From assembly GCF_025736935.1 (NCBI RefSeq), contig NZ_CP107048.1, forward strand, positions 1-64,000: a stretch of 64,000 nt of DNA, given 5' to 3'. This document shows, piece after piece, positions 7,419 through 15,097 of the stretch. The translations under genes and the position numbers were made by a program. Numbering within the stretch: the stretch's first letter is position 1; every line of letters begins with the position of its first letter. The stretch is from Qipengyuania sp. SS22. GTDB taxonomy: Bacteria; Pseudomonadota; Alphaproteobacteria; Sphingomonadales; Sphingomonadaceae. Under the pieces are notes generated by a model. The model did not search any database, was not told the DNA's origin, and saw only the letters and a program-made list of their open reading frames with translations.

Positions 7419-8915
7419 TTATCCCATCGTCGGAATAACGAAGGCGTTCGATCCATCGCCGCCGCCATCGGGCCAGCGCTGGGTGACCTTCTTGGCCTTG
7501 GTCCAGAACTTCAGGCCTTCCTGGCCATACTGGTCGGTGTCGCCGAAGCCCGAACGTTTCCACCCGCCGAAGCTGTGATAGCTGACCGGCACGGGAATCG
7601 GAACGTTGATCCCGACCATGCCGACATTGACACGGTGCGCGAATTCGCGCGCCGCATGGCCGTTGCGCGTGAAGATCGCGACGCCATTGCCATACTGGTG
7701 TTCGCTCGGCAGCCGGACGGCGTCCTCGAAATCCTTGGCGCGCACGATCTGGAGGACCGGGCCGAAGATTTCCTCGCGGTAGCTTTCCATGTCGGTGGTG
7801 ACGCGGTCGAGCAGCGTCGGGCCGACGAAAAAGCCTTTCTCGTGGCCCTGCAGGGTGAAACCGCGTCCGTCGATGACCACCTCGGCACCTTCCTGTTCGG
7901 CAGTGTCGATCCACTGTTCTACCCGCGCCTTGTGCTCGGGTGTGACGACCGGGCCGTAATGCGCGTCGGGATCGGTCGAGACGCCGATGCGCAGCGCATT
8001 GATCGCAGGGATCAGCTTCTCGCGCAGCCTGTCCGCCGTGTCCTCGCCAACGGGCACGACCACCGGCAGCGCCATGCAGCGTTCACCCGCGGACCCGAAG
8101 GCAGCCCCGGCGAGATCGCCCACCACCTGGTCGAGATCGGCATCGGGCATGACGATGCCGTGGTTCTTCGCGCCGCCCATGGCCTGCACACGCTTGCCCG
8201 CAGCGACACCGCGCTTGTAGACGTAATGCGCGATATCGCTCGACCCGACGAAGCTGACCGCGGCGATGTCCTCGTGATCGAGGATCGCATCGACCATTTC
8301 CTTATCGCCGTGGACGACCTGCAGCAGCCCCTCGGGCGCGCCGGCCTCGACGAACAGTTCGGCCAGCCGGATCGGCACGCTGGGATCGCGTTCGGACGGC
8401 TTGAGGATGAAGGCATTGCCCGCCGCGATCGCCATGCCGAACATCCACATCGGGATCATCGCGGGGAAGTTGAACGGGGTGATGCCCGCCCCGATGCCGA
8501 GCGGCTGGCGCATCGAATAAACGTCGATGCCGGGACCCGCGCCTTGCGAATATTCGCCCTTGAGCGCCTGCGGGATGCCGCAGGCATATTCGATCACTTC
8601 GAGCCCGCGCTGCACATCGCCGTGCGCATCGTCGACGACCTTGCCGTGCTCGCTGGCAAGCAGCTCGGCCAGTTCCTGCTTGTTGGCTTCGACCAGCCGT
8701 TTGAATTCGAACATCACCCGCGCGCGGCGCTGCGGGTTGGTCGCCGCCCATTCGGGCTGGACCTTCCTGGCGGCGGCGACCGCGCGGTCGAGCAAGGCGG
8801 CGTCGCCCAGCGGAACCTCGGCCTGGACTTCGCCCGTCGAGGGGTTCCAGATCTTGTGGGTGCGGGCCGTGGGAGCGCTCGCTCCGCCGGCGATGAAATG
8901 GTCAAGCTGACGCAT
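7419..8915 (-). CDS. mmsA: Methylmalonate-semialdehyde dehydrogenase (CoA-acylating)
   Basis: A 498-residue aldehyde dehydrogenase of the CoA-dependent MMSDH class, which converts methylmalonate semialdehyde to propionyl-CoA in valine (and thymine) breakdown. GIGAGITPFNFPAMIPMWM is the cofactor-binding Phe-Asn motif. GSAGERCMALPVVVPVG holds the catalytic cysteine in the GERCMAL context of the CoA-acylating subfamily. GNGVAIFTRNG and NVGMVGINVPIPVPVSYHSF are further subfamily marks. The start at 8915 has GAGAGGAA seven bases upstream; longer frames lack any family sequence. It is the first gene of the leftward valine cluster (8915 to 1592). Promoter region 8916-9003. Confidence 0.95.
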   Translation of the reverse strand: MRQLDHFIAGGASAPTARTHKIWNPSTGEVQAEVPLGDAALLDRAVAAARKVQPEWAATNPQRRARVMFEFKRLVEANKQELAELLASEHGKVVDDAHGDVQRGLEVIEYACGIPQALKGEYSQGAGPGIDVYSMRQPLGIGAGITPFNFPAMIPMWMFGMAIAAGNAFILKPSERDPSVPIRLAELFVEAGAPEGLLQVVHGDKEMVDAILDHEDIAAVSFVGSSDIAHYVYKRGVAAGKRVQAMGGAKNHGIVMPDADLDQVVGDLAGAAFGSAGERCMALPVVVPVGEDTADRLREKLIPAINALRIGVSTDPDAHYGPVVTPEHKARVEQWIDTAEQEGAEVVIDGRGFTLQGHEKGFFVGPTLLDRVTTDMESYREEIFGPVLQIVRAKDFEDAVRLPSEHQYGNGVAIFTRNGHAAREFAHRVNVGMVGINVPIPVPVSYHSFGGWKRSGFGDTDQYGQEGLKFWTKAKKVTQRWPDGGGDGSNAFVIPTMG

Positions 8916-9003
8916 GAAAGTTCCTCTCTTTTCTTTGCAACGGCCCATACGCGCGCAAGGTCCGAAAGCAACCGGTATCGGGTGAAACCTTTGCCGCGCG
9001 CGG

Positions 9004-10218
9004 CTAGCCGACGGCCGCCATCATCTGCGCGCACAGGATCGCGCCATAGGTCCCCAGCGCATAGCCCAGCACGGCCAATAGTACGCCGACCGGGGCCAGC
9101 GCGGGATGGAACGCCGCCGCCACCACCGGCGCCGAGGCCGCGCCGCCGATATTGGCCTTGCTGCCCACCGCGACGAAGAAGAACGGCGCCTTGATGAGCT
9201 TGGCGACCGCGAGCAGCAGGATGACGTGGAACAGCATCCAGATGAAGCCGATCGCCATGAAGGCGGGCGCATCGGCGATCTTGGTCACATCCATCCGCGT
9301 GCCGATCACCGCCACCAGCAGGAAGATGAACAGAACGCCGAACTTGCTGGCGCCAATACCTTCGAGCTTGCGGGCGCGGGTGAAGCTGGCGGCCAGCCCC
9401 GCGGTGGTGGCGATCACCACGACCCAGAAGAATTCGCTCGCCAGCGTGGCGTCCTCGCCCTGCGCCGCGGCGAACCAGCCGCCCAGCCAGCCGCCGAGCA
9501 GATGCGCGAGACCGACGATGGCGAAGGTCACCCCGAACAGCAGGACATAGTCATTGGCCTTGGCGACGCGTTCGATGCTGGCGGTGTAATCGGCCATCGT
9601 GTCTCGCAGCCGGGCGATCGACGAACTGTCCGCGCCCAGCCATTTGTCGACGCGTTCATGCGCGCCCGCGCCATAGAGCAGGAAGACCATCCAGATTTCC
9701 GCCACGATGATGTCGACCGCCAGCAGCGCGGCGAAGCCTTCGAGCGGATAGCCATATACTTCGAGCATGGCGGTCTGGTTGGCACCGCCGCCGATCCAGC
9801 TTCCTGCCAGCGTCGCCAGCCCGCGCCAGGCGGCGGTGTCGCCCGCACCGATGATCGAAGGTTCGAACTGCGCCACGATCCACAGCGCCAGCGGCCCGCC
9901 CAGCACGATGCCGACCGTCGCGGTCAGGAACATGACGATCGCCTTGTTGCCGAGACCGAGGATACCCTTGATGTCGATCGACAGCGTCATCAGGAACAGC
10001 GCGGCGGGAAGGAAATAGTCCTTCGCCACCGGCCACAGATTGCTCTCGGATACGTCGATCAGCCCGAAGGTCGTCATCAGGCTGGGGACGAGATAGCAGA
10101 CCAGGATGATCGGTACGAAAACGTAGAACCGCTGCCATCCGGGCCGGTCGCGCGTCGCAAATACGAAGCCCAGAACCAGGGCCAGAAGCCCGAAGATAAT
10201 CCTGTCGTCACTGATCAT
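9004..10218 (-). CDS. DUF819 family integral membrane protein
   Basis: A 404-residue polytopic inner-membrane protein of the DUF819 (YjcL-like) family, with roughly ten or eleven hydrophobic segments. Seen are LPAALFLMTLSIDIKGIL, the glycine-rich LAGSWIGGGANQTAM (the family's most conserved stretch) and the C-terminal KANIGGAASAPVVAAAF. The fold and repeated Gly/Asn motifs recall ion-coupled carriers, but the substrate is unknown. It lies alone, 88 bases downstream of nothing on its own strand and upstream of mmsA. It could belong to the amino-acid catabolic region only by proximity. Confidence 0.85.
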   Translation of the reverse strand: MISDDRIIFGLLALVLGFVFATRDRPGWQRFYVFVPIILVCYLVPSLMTTFGLIDVSESNLWPVAKDYFLPAALFLMTLSIDIKGILGLGNKAIVMFLTATVGIVLGGPLALWIVAQFEPSIIGAGDTAAWRGLATLAGSWIGGGANQTAMLEVYGYPLEGFAALLAVDIIVAEIWMVFLLYGAGAHERVDKWLGADSSSIARLRDTMADYTASIERVAKANDYVLLFGVTFAIVGLAHLLGGWLGGWFAAAQGEDATLASEFFWVVVIATTAGLAASFTRARKLEGIGASKFGVLFIFLLVAVIGTRMDVTKIADAPAFMAIGFIWMLFHVILLLAVAKLIKAPFFFVAVGSKANIGGAASAPVVAAAFHPALAPVGVLLAVLGYALGTYGAILCAQMMAAVG

Positions 10219-10340
10219 GGGTGTCGCGGCCTGTCCTTCAGATATGCGTTTGCGCGCGGCCTAGCGCGGCGGCGGGGGAAAGCCAATCGGGGCGCCGGGA
10301 TCGTGCCCGACTGCACCGCATTCCCGAACGCTCGCCCCTC

Positions 10341-10356
10341 GTTAGCGCAAGCTAAC
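10341..10356. promoter_or_regulatory. TTAGC-N4-GCTAA palindrome (FNR-box architecture)
   Basis: A perfect 16-base dyad GTTAGCGCAAGCTAAC, 146 bases upstream of the GTG at 10502. Its inner 14 bases are 5-4-5 half-sites (TTAGC, four bases, GCTAA), which is the spacing of FNR/Crp-type operators (TTGAT-N4-ATCAA in FNR). Half-site-like copies occur before both Crp/Fnr genes nearby (13375 and 15028). It may be an operator for one of them. It could instead be a short RNA hairpin with a GCAA tetraloop. Confidence 0.4.
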
Positions 10357-10501
10357 GCATGTCAGTCTCGGATCAACGAGCGCGCAAGCGCGTTTGGCCG
10401 GTAGTGATATGCGCGTCCGACCGGGCGCGCGGTCGCATACGTGGGGTTTGCGCAGCGCGCCGATCCTGCGGCCTTCTGTTGGGTTTATCGCGAGGTTTCC
10501 A

Positions 10502-10741
10502 GTGTTCACGCAACTCAATCCGCCGCTTCCGGTGCTGGTAACCGACAAGGGTGCGGGGCTGGCTTTTGCGGTGATCGACTACGGGGTCGAGCACAATCTG
10601 ATCTGGGTCACCGCGCTCGACGGGTCGGGCGAGATCTGGTGCGCGCCCAATCCCAAGGTACGCCTGCAGGCAAACTGGTCGATGGGCCGCACGAAAGACA
10701 CCAGCCTGCAATTTGTGCCCGAGGGGGTGTCGTCGCAATGA
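10502..10741 (+). CDS. Small conserved-looking hypothetical protein, first gene of GntA-like operon
   Basis: A 79-residue protein of unknown function. The GTG at 10502 has GAGG seven bases upstream and gives a product beginning VFTQLNPPLPVLVTDKG. The sequence alternates short hydrophobic beta-strand-like stretches (AFAVIDYGVEHNLIWVTAL, EIWCAPNPKVRL) and ends in a polar tail. No signal peptide or membrane span is visible. Its stop overlaps the next start (ATGA at 10738), so it is translationally coupled to the haem N-oxygenase gene and probably works with it. I recognise no family; it could be a small accessory subunit. Confidence 0.72.
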   Translation: MFTQLNPPLPVLVTDKGAGLAFAVIDYGVEHNLIWVTALDGSGEIWCAPNPKVRLQANWSMGRTKDTSLQFVPEGVSSQ

Positions 10742-11439
10742 AGCCCGGCGTTCTGGCGGTCGACGATAGCGTCGCCCGCGACATCGAAGCGCAGTTTCGT
10801 GCGCATATCGCCGATACGGCGTTCCCCTGCGTCGGCGCGAAATCGGCGCAGGCGCGCGACCTGCTCGACGTGCTCGTCGCGCACGACATGCGCAGCGGGT
10901 GGGACGATCTGCGGATCCACGACCGGCTCATCGAATGGGCCGAGCAATATCGCAACGACCCCGCAGGGCTGCGCAGCATGGCGGTGGTGTTCGAACAACC
11001 CGGTTCGCTCGACGAGAACGAATATGAAAACCTGCTGTGGGAACGGCTCCAGTCCTTTGCTGAAAAGGACAATTGGCTCGGCCAGAGCTACGATCCCAGC
11101 GTCAGCCCCGACCCCACCGATCCGCATTTCTCGCTCAGCTTCGGCGGCGAAGCCTATTTCGTCGTCGGCCTGCACCCGCATGCCTCGCGCCCGGCGCGGC
11201 GCTTTGCCTATCCGACGATGGTCTTCAACCTGCACAACCAGTTCGAGGCGTTGCGTGAGGACGGGCGGTACGAACGCATGCGCGAGGCGATCCTTGATCG
11301 CGACCGCACGCTGGCGGGCGATATCAATCCCATGCTCGCCCGCCACGGCGAAAGCAGCGAAGCGCGCCAATATAGCGGCCGGGCCGTCGACGACGACTGG
11401 ACCTGCCCGTTTCGCGATCCCCGATTGGAGAAGCAATGA
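10738..11439 (+). CDS. GntA-like (YqcI/YcgG family) haem-dependent N-oxygenase
   Basis: A 233-residue protein of the YqcI/YcgG family, whose characterised member GntA N-hydroxylates the guanidine of pre-guanitoxin using haem. The family landmarks are present in order: FPCVGAKSA (about residues 29-37), MAVVFEQPG, the region SPDPTDPHFSLSFGGEAYFV, GLHPHASRPARRF, MVFNLHNQFEALRE, then NPMLARHGESSEARQYSGR and a final DWTCPF. The conserved histidines in GLHPHA and NLHNQ are candidates for haem or substrate contacts. It overlaps both neighbours by four bases. By family, it should hydroxylate a nitrogen of a guanidino or similar compound; the actual substrate is unknown. Confidence 0.85.
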   Translation: MKPGVLAVDDSVARDIEAQFRAHIADTAFPCVGAKSAQARDLLDVLVAHDMRSGWDDLRIHDRLIEWAEQYRNDPAGLRSMAVVFEQPGSLDENEYENLLWERLQSFAEKDNWLGQSYDPSVSPDPTDPHFSLSFGGEAYFVVGLHPHASRPARRFAYPTMVFNLHNQFEALREDGRYERMREAILDRDRTLAGDINPMLARHGESSEARQYSGRAVDDDWTCPFRDPRLEKQ

Positions 11440-12023
11440 ACCGCATAGAACCACGCAGCGGCGTGGCGTTCGAACTGCCCAAAGGCGCGCAGCTCACCGT
11501 CTGCGATCCCGAAGGCAGCCAGGTATCCGACCTGCTGGCCTATAATGCGCAGGATGTCCGCGAAGTCATCTCCAACGGGCGCACCTTCGATTACGAAGAG
11601 ACGATCCGGCTGGGCCGCGGGCACCGCCTGTGGTCGAACCGGTCGAACCCGATGCTGTCGATCACGTCGGACACGGTCAAACGGCACGATTTCCTGCTGA
11701 CGCCGTGTTCGGAAGACACCTTCAAGCACTTCTATCCCGACAAGCCGCTCCATCGCGGCTGCTTCGGCAATCTGGTCGAGGCGCTGGAGCCGTATGGCAT
11801 CGGGCCGGACGATATTCCGACCGCGTTCAACCTGTTCATGAATGTCCCCGTCGATGGCGACAGCGGTGTCCTGACGGTCAAGCCGCCGCTGAGCGAGCCG
11901 GGCGATACGATCGTAATGCGGGCCGAGATGGATTTGATCATCGGCCTGACCGCCTGTTCGGCCTACGATTCCAACGGCGGGTCGTTCAGGCCGATCGACT
12001 ATCAGGTGAGCACGAGTGGCTGA
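11436..12023 (+). CDS. DUF1989 / urea carboxylase-associated family protein
   Basis: A 195-residue protein of the DUF1989 family. Members occur as the paired subunits beside urea/guanidine carboxylases and are implicated in carboxyguanidine deimination. Seen are GAQLTVCDPEGSQVSDLLAYNA, a central LTPCSEDTFKHFYPDKP, HRGCFGNLVEAL, TAFNLFMNVPVDGDSG, PLSEPGDTIVMRAEMD and a final ACSAYDSNGG. The Cys, His and acidic residues in these blocks are family-conserved and could bind metal or form the active site. No carboxylase or allophanate hydrolase gene is adjacent. The pairing with the GntA-like gene upstream suggests it processes an N-hydroxylated nitrogen compound (inference). Overlaps 10738 by four bases. 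Confidence 0.85.
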   Translation: MNRIEPRSGVAFELPKGAQLTVCDPEGSQVSDLLAYNAQDVREVISNGRTFDYEETIRLGRGHRLWSNRSNPMLSITSDTVKRHDFLLTPCSEDTFKHFYPDKPLHRGCFGNLVEALEPYGIGPDDIPTAFNLFMNVPVDGDSGVLTVKPPLSEPGDTIVMRAEMDLIIGLTACSAYDSNGGSFRPIDYQVSTSG

Positions 12024-12561
12024 GGCGCTGAACCTCTGGTCCGGCTGGGCCAGAATGCTCGAAATCGCCGGCAATGCCTTTCTCTTCTATGTCCTGATCA
12101 TCATCATGGTTCGCGTGGTCGGCAAACGCACGACCAGCGAACTCAACAATTTCGACTGGATCATCAATGTCGCGGTCGGCAGCTTGGCGGCCAGCGGTAT
12201 CCTGCTGCGCAATGTCGCCACGCTCGATGCGGTCACCGCGATCATCGTGCTGGCCGCCTGCCAGTATCTGACCACAAAAATGGTCCAGAAGAGCGGGACC
12301 GCCGCCGATGTGGTCAAGGCGGAGCCGACCCTGTTGACGCATAAGGGCGACTATCTGCGTGACGCGATGGAACGTACGCGGATTTCGGAGGAAGAGATCA
12401 AGACCGCGCTGCGGCAAAGCGGTATCACGGCCAATGCCGATGCCAATTGGGTAGTGCTGGAAACCAATGGCGAGCTGTCGGTGATCCCGCGCCAGGACGT
12501 TCGCTGGGGCGAGGCCGACGCGCTGTCGGGTGTTCACTGCCCGGACGATCTCGAAGACTAG
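12016..12561 (+). CDS. DUF421 (YetF-like) membrane protein
   Basis: A 181-residue protein with an N-terminal membrane part (about residues 15-35, 48-66 and 70-85) and a soluble C-terminal domain. The motifs YVLIIIMVRVVGKRTTSELNN and IINVAVGSLAASGIL are characteristic of DUF421. The C-terminal TRISEEEIKTALRQSGI block is the YetF-type cytoplasmic domain. The GTG at 12016 overlaps the DUF1989 stop by eight bases, so it is coupled to that operon. It ends with a four-base overlap with the convergent Crp/Fnr gene. Function is unknown for the family; envelope stress and spore roles have been suggested for Bacillus relatives. Confidence 0.85.
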   Translation: MAEALNLWSGWARMLEIAGNAFLFYVLIIIMVRVVGKRTTSELNNFDWIINVAVGSLAASGILLRNVATLDAVTAIIVLAACQYLTTKMVQKSGTAADVVKAEPTLLTHKGDYLRDAMERTRISEEEIKTALRQSGITANADANWVVLETNGELSVIPRQDVRWGEADALSGVHCPDDLED

Positions 12562-13331
12562 TCCCAGTCTTCCTTCACCTTCAGCGGCCCGTCGCCATAG
12601 AGGTAGTCGGGGTCGAACTGCGCATAGCGCTTCAGCGCGGCCCAATCATTGGTGTACAGGTCGCCGCGCCGGATTTCGGCGATACCCAGCTCGCGTAACT
12701 TGCCCACCGCGCGGTTGGCGTGGATCGCGCTCACCCCGCACATATCGGCCATGTCGAACTGGGTGAAAGGCGTCCGCAGCGCGCGCGTTACGCCGCGCCC
12801 GACCAGCTCCAGCCGCGTGTGTAATTCGGCATAGAGATGCGCGATCCGCTGCGGCGCATCGAGCTGTTCGAGCGTCTGGATCCACTTGCGGTGTATCGCC
12901 GCGTCGAGCAGCGTGGCGAACCACATCGCGCGCGCCACGCCCGGCCGGTCGCGCATCACCTTGCGCAGCGTCTCGTGGCTGACCGAACCGACTTTTACCT
13001 TGCCCGCCGCGTCGATATTGTGATCGAGCCGCTTGAGCGCGAAGGCATGCAGATCGACGAAATCGCCCGGGACATGGACGCCGGTGATATAGCGCTTCTT
13101 CTCGCTCTCGATCGTGCGGAAGATATAGCCGTCGATCAGGATCATGCTGCGGTCGGTCTTCACGCCGCGAGCGAGCAGGCGCGCGCCGTCATCGTGCTCA
13201 TCGACCGCCTCCACGAGCCCTTCGATATATTGCAGATCGTCGAGACTGAGATTCTGCCGCAGGCGACCCGCGAGGAAGTTGCCGGTCAGCGGGAAACTTG
13301 CCGTTCCCAAGAGTTCGGTGGTCCCGTTCAT
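12558..13331 (-). CDS. Crp/Fnr family transcriptional regulator (paralogue 1)
   Basis: A 257-residue regulator with an N-terminal cyclic-nucleotide-binding-like beta barrel (about 20-140) and a C-terminal winged helix (about 165-235). The barrel contains VHVPGDFVDLH, and the recognition region is FDMADMCGVSAIHANRAVGKL. No N-terminal Cys cluster is seen, so it is not a classic oxygen-sensing FNR, and its ligand is unknown. It is convergent with, and touches, the DUF421 gene that ends the GntA-like operon. It is about half identical by eye to the regulator at 14205, including a shared C-terminal tail DPDYLYGDG. The ATG at 13331 is the only convincing start. Confidence 0.9.
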   Translation of the reverse strand: MNGTTELLGTASFPLTGNFLAGRLRQNLSLDDLQYIEGLVEAVDEHDDGARLLARGVKTDRSMILIDGYIFRTIESEKKRYITGVHVPGDFVDLHAFALKRLDHNIDAAGKVKVGSVSHETLRKVMRDRPGVARAMWFATLLDAAIHRKWIQTLEQLDAPQRIAHLYAELHTRLELVGRGVTRALRTPFTQFDMADMCGVSAIHANRAVGKLRELGIAEIRRGDLYTNDWAALKRYAQFDPDYLYGDGPLKVKEDWD

Positions 13332-13374
13332 CGGGCGCCGTAAAGCAACTTGTGCAAACAGCGTCTATTAACGG

Positions 13375-13385
13375 ATGTTAGCTTT
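13375..13385 (-). promoter_or_regulatory. Shared 11-mer AAAGCTAACAT upstream of Crp/Fnr paralogue 1
   Basis: Read on the minus strand, AAAGCTAACAT lies 44 bases before the start of the regulator at 12558-13331. The same 11 bases occur before the paralogue at 14205-14966 (15028-15038). It contains GCTAA, the half-site of the palindrome at 10341-10356. Possible autoregulatory operator half-site or promoter element. Confidence 0.35.
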
Positions 13386-13407
13386 CTGTTCTTTTTGTGC
13401 CGGGCGA

Positions 13408-14208
13408 TCATTTTTCGTCCGATCGGCAAGTCAGCAAGTGCTCGGTCGTCTCTTGTATTCTCCGCAAGGGGTGCGTGCAGTGCGGGGTGAAATCGGACAC
13501 TTTTCCGCCGGGGAGATAGCCCCAGGTTTGCAGCCGCTTGGCCAGGTCGCCGCTTGCGCGGTGCGCGGTGCGATAGTCGGCATTGCCATCGCGCAATTCG
13601 ATGCCCGGGTCGTGATCCTCGAGATCGAGAAATGCGAACAGCGCCTGCCGCGTTACATCGGGGCGGGCGACGAGATCCTCGTAGCGGATGACCAGTGAGG
13701 CATGCAGGTATGGCAGGTCCGCGGCAACGATATCATAGGCATCGAGCGCATAGCGGATGAGCGTATCGGGCTCGTCATCGACCCATTTGGCCAGCGCTGC
13801 CGCCATTATTTCGGGGTGGCGCAGGATCACGATGAATTGCGAGGTGGGAAACAGCTGCTGGTACAAGCGCATGCGGGTCAGGTTCACCGGCGATTTTTCA
13901 AGCCACCATGGTTTGGCCCGGTCCAGCCACTGCGACCAGTCCGACAGCATGCGCTGCTGCGTCTCCAGCGTATTCCAGCGCGATGCCTCGGTATGATGCT
14001 GGTGCGGATCGGTCGCATAATGCCCCGGTCGGCCATCGCGCGCGGTATGCGGGATACCGCCCTGCAGATAGCAGCCTTCGTTCTCGGGGACCGGCGCGCC
14101 TTCGATCCCGCCGACCGCCGGATGCGCGCCGAGAATGCGTGCCAGCAGGCTTGTCCCGGTGCGATGCAGCCCGGCGACGAACACGAACCGGTTGTGGCGG
14201 TGGCTCAA
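13408..14208 (-). CDS. Sulfotransferase family protein
   Basis: A 266-residue PAPS-dependent sulfotransferase-like protein. The 5'-phosphosulfate loop is VAGLHRTGTSLLARILGAHP near the N-terminus (about residues 9-28). The 3'-phosphate-binding segment is SQFIVILRHPEIM about 120 residues later, and EKSPVNLTRMRL lies between them. The start is inferred as the TTG at 14208, which overlaps the stop of the upstream Crp/Fnr gene (TTGA). Longer frames are not sulfotransferase-like, since they read the regulator in another frame. No strong ribosome-binding site is seen, so translational coupling is likely. Acceptor unknown; nearby glycosyltransferases suggest a saccharide or glycolipid. Confidence 0.82.
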   Translation of the reverse strand: MSHRHNRFVFVAGLHRTGTSLLARILGAHPAVGGIEGAPVPENEGCYLQGGIPHTARDGRPGHYATDPHQHHTEASRWNTLETQQRMLSDWSQWLDRAKPWWLEKSPVNLTRMRLYQQLFPTSQFIVILRHPEIMAAALAKWVDDEPDTLIRYALDAYDIVAADLPYLHASLVIRYEDLVARPDVTRQALFAFLDLEDHDPGIELRDGNADYRTAHRASGDLAKRLQTWGYLPGGKVSDFTPHCTHPLRRIQETTEHLLTCRSDEK

Positions 14209-14966
14209 GCGAATTCGCGCAGCGACAGCGCGCCGTCGCCGTAGAGGTAATCTGGGTTGAAGCCGGCGTAGGCCTCGAGCCTTTCGCGATCGGCAATCCG
14301 TACCTTGCCGCGCTGGAAATCGGCCAGGCCGTTCTTCCTCAGGTCGGCCAGTGCGCGGTTGGTATGGATCGAGGTCGCGCCGCACATATCGGCAATGTCG
14401 CTCTGCCGCAGCGGAGTTTCGAAGCCATCGGCATAGCCAAGGCCGACCATTTCGAGCCGCCGCCAGATCTCGGCGAAGATATGCGCAATGCGCTTGGGCG
14501 CGGTCAGTTGCTCGAGCTTCATGATCCATTCGCGGTGCATCGCCGCGTCGAGCAGGGTCGAGAACCAGAACAGGCGCGCCAGATGCGGGCGGTTCGCCAT
14601 TACGTCGGCGATCGCCGCATGCGGCACCTGACCAAGCTTCACCGAACCCACGCAATCGATGTTGTGATCGAGCCGCTTGAGCGCAAAACAGTGCAGGTCG
14701 ACGAAATCTCCCGGCACATGGAAGCTCACGCCATAGCGCCGGTCCTCGCTTTCCAGCGTGCGCAGGATGAAGCCGTCGATCAGCAGCGTGGAGCAATCGC
14801 ATACATCGCCGCGCGCGATCAGCCGCTCGCCATCTTCCAGCGTCAGGGTCCGCGAGACCAAACCTTCGAGTTCGGACTTCTCGGCATCGGTCATGTCGTG
14901 CCGCAAGCGCCCGGTCAGGAACCGTCCGGTCATGGGATAGCGGTCCAGCTCGTCGGTGAGCGCCAT
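14205..14966 (-). CDS. Crp/Fnr family transcriptional regulator (paralogue 2)
   Basis: A 253-residue Crp/Fnr regulator. It has a nucleotide-binding-like barrel containing FHVPGDFVDLHCFALKRLDH, a long dimer helix and a winged-helix region QSDIADMCGATSIHTNRALADL. AGGAGG lies just upstream of two tandem ATGs (14969 and 14966); the second has the better five-base spacing and is used. It is clearly a paralogue of 12558-13331, one gene away. The sulfotransferase gene is coupled to its stop. It is divergent from the glycosyltransferase at 15098, so the 131-base gap probably holds two promoters. Effector unknown. Confidence 0.9.
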   Translation of the reverse strand: MALTDELDRYPMTGRFLTGRLRHDMTDAEKSELEGLVSRTLTLEDGERLIARGDVCDCSTLLIDGFILRTLESEDRRYGVSFHVPGDFVDLHCFALKRLDHNIDCVGSVKLGQVPHAAIADVMANRPHLARLFWFSTLLDAAMHREWIMKLEQLTAPKRIAHIFAEIWRRLEMVGLGYADGFETPLRQSDIADMCGATSIHTNRALADLRKNGLADFQRGKVRIADRERLEAYAGFNPDYLYGDGALSLREFA

Positions 14967-15027
14967 CATTTCCTCCTGTCGAGAGAATGCAATGCGATGC
15001 CGGCCGTTCCGGTAGCACACTGTATAA

Positions 15028-15038
15028 ATGTTAGCTTT
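15028..15038 (-). promoter_or_regulatory. Shared 11-mer AAAGCTAACAT upstream of Crp/Fnr paralogue 2
   Basis: The identical 11-mer found before paralogue 1, here 62 bases before the ATG at 14966 and in the divergent gap facing the GT4 gene at 15098. Adjacent sequence on the same strand continues TTATACAG, which has a -10-like look. Could be an operator half-site or a shared promoter element. Confidence 0.35.
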
Positions 15039-15097
15039 GCGGAGCGGCGGCAGATGGCGCGTTTGCCTGACATGTCTCGCAATTGCCTGATCCGCCC

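Noticed and set aside
7314..9194. 626-codon plus-strand open frame opposite mmsA
   Set aside because: Antisense shadow of the high-GC mmsA gene; the product is rich in Asp, Arg and His with no recognisable domain.
13408..15018. 536-codon reading of the sulfotransferase frame starting before its P-loop
   Set aside because: The upstream half is the Crp/Fnr gene read in another frame; the sulfotransferase begins at the overlapping TTG at 14208.
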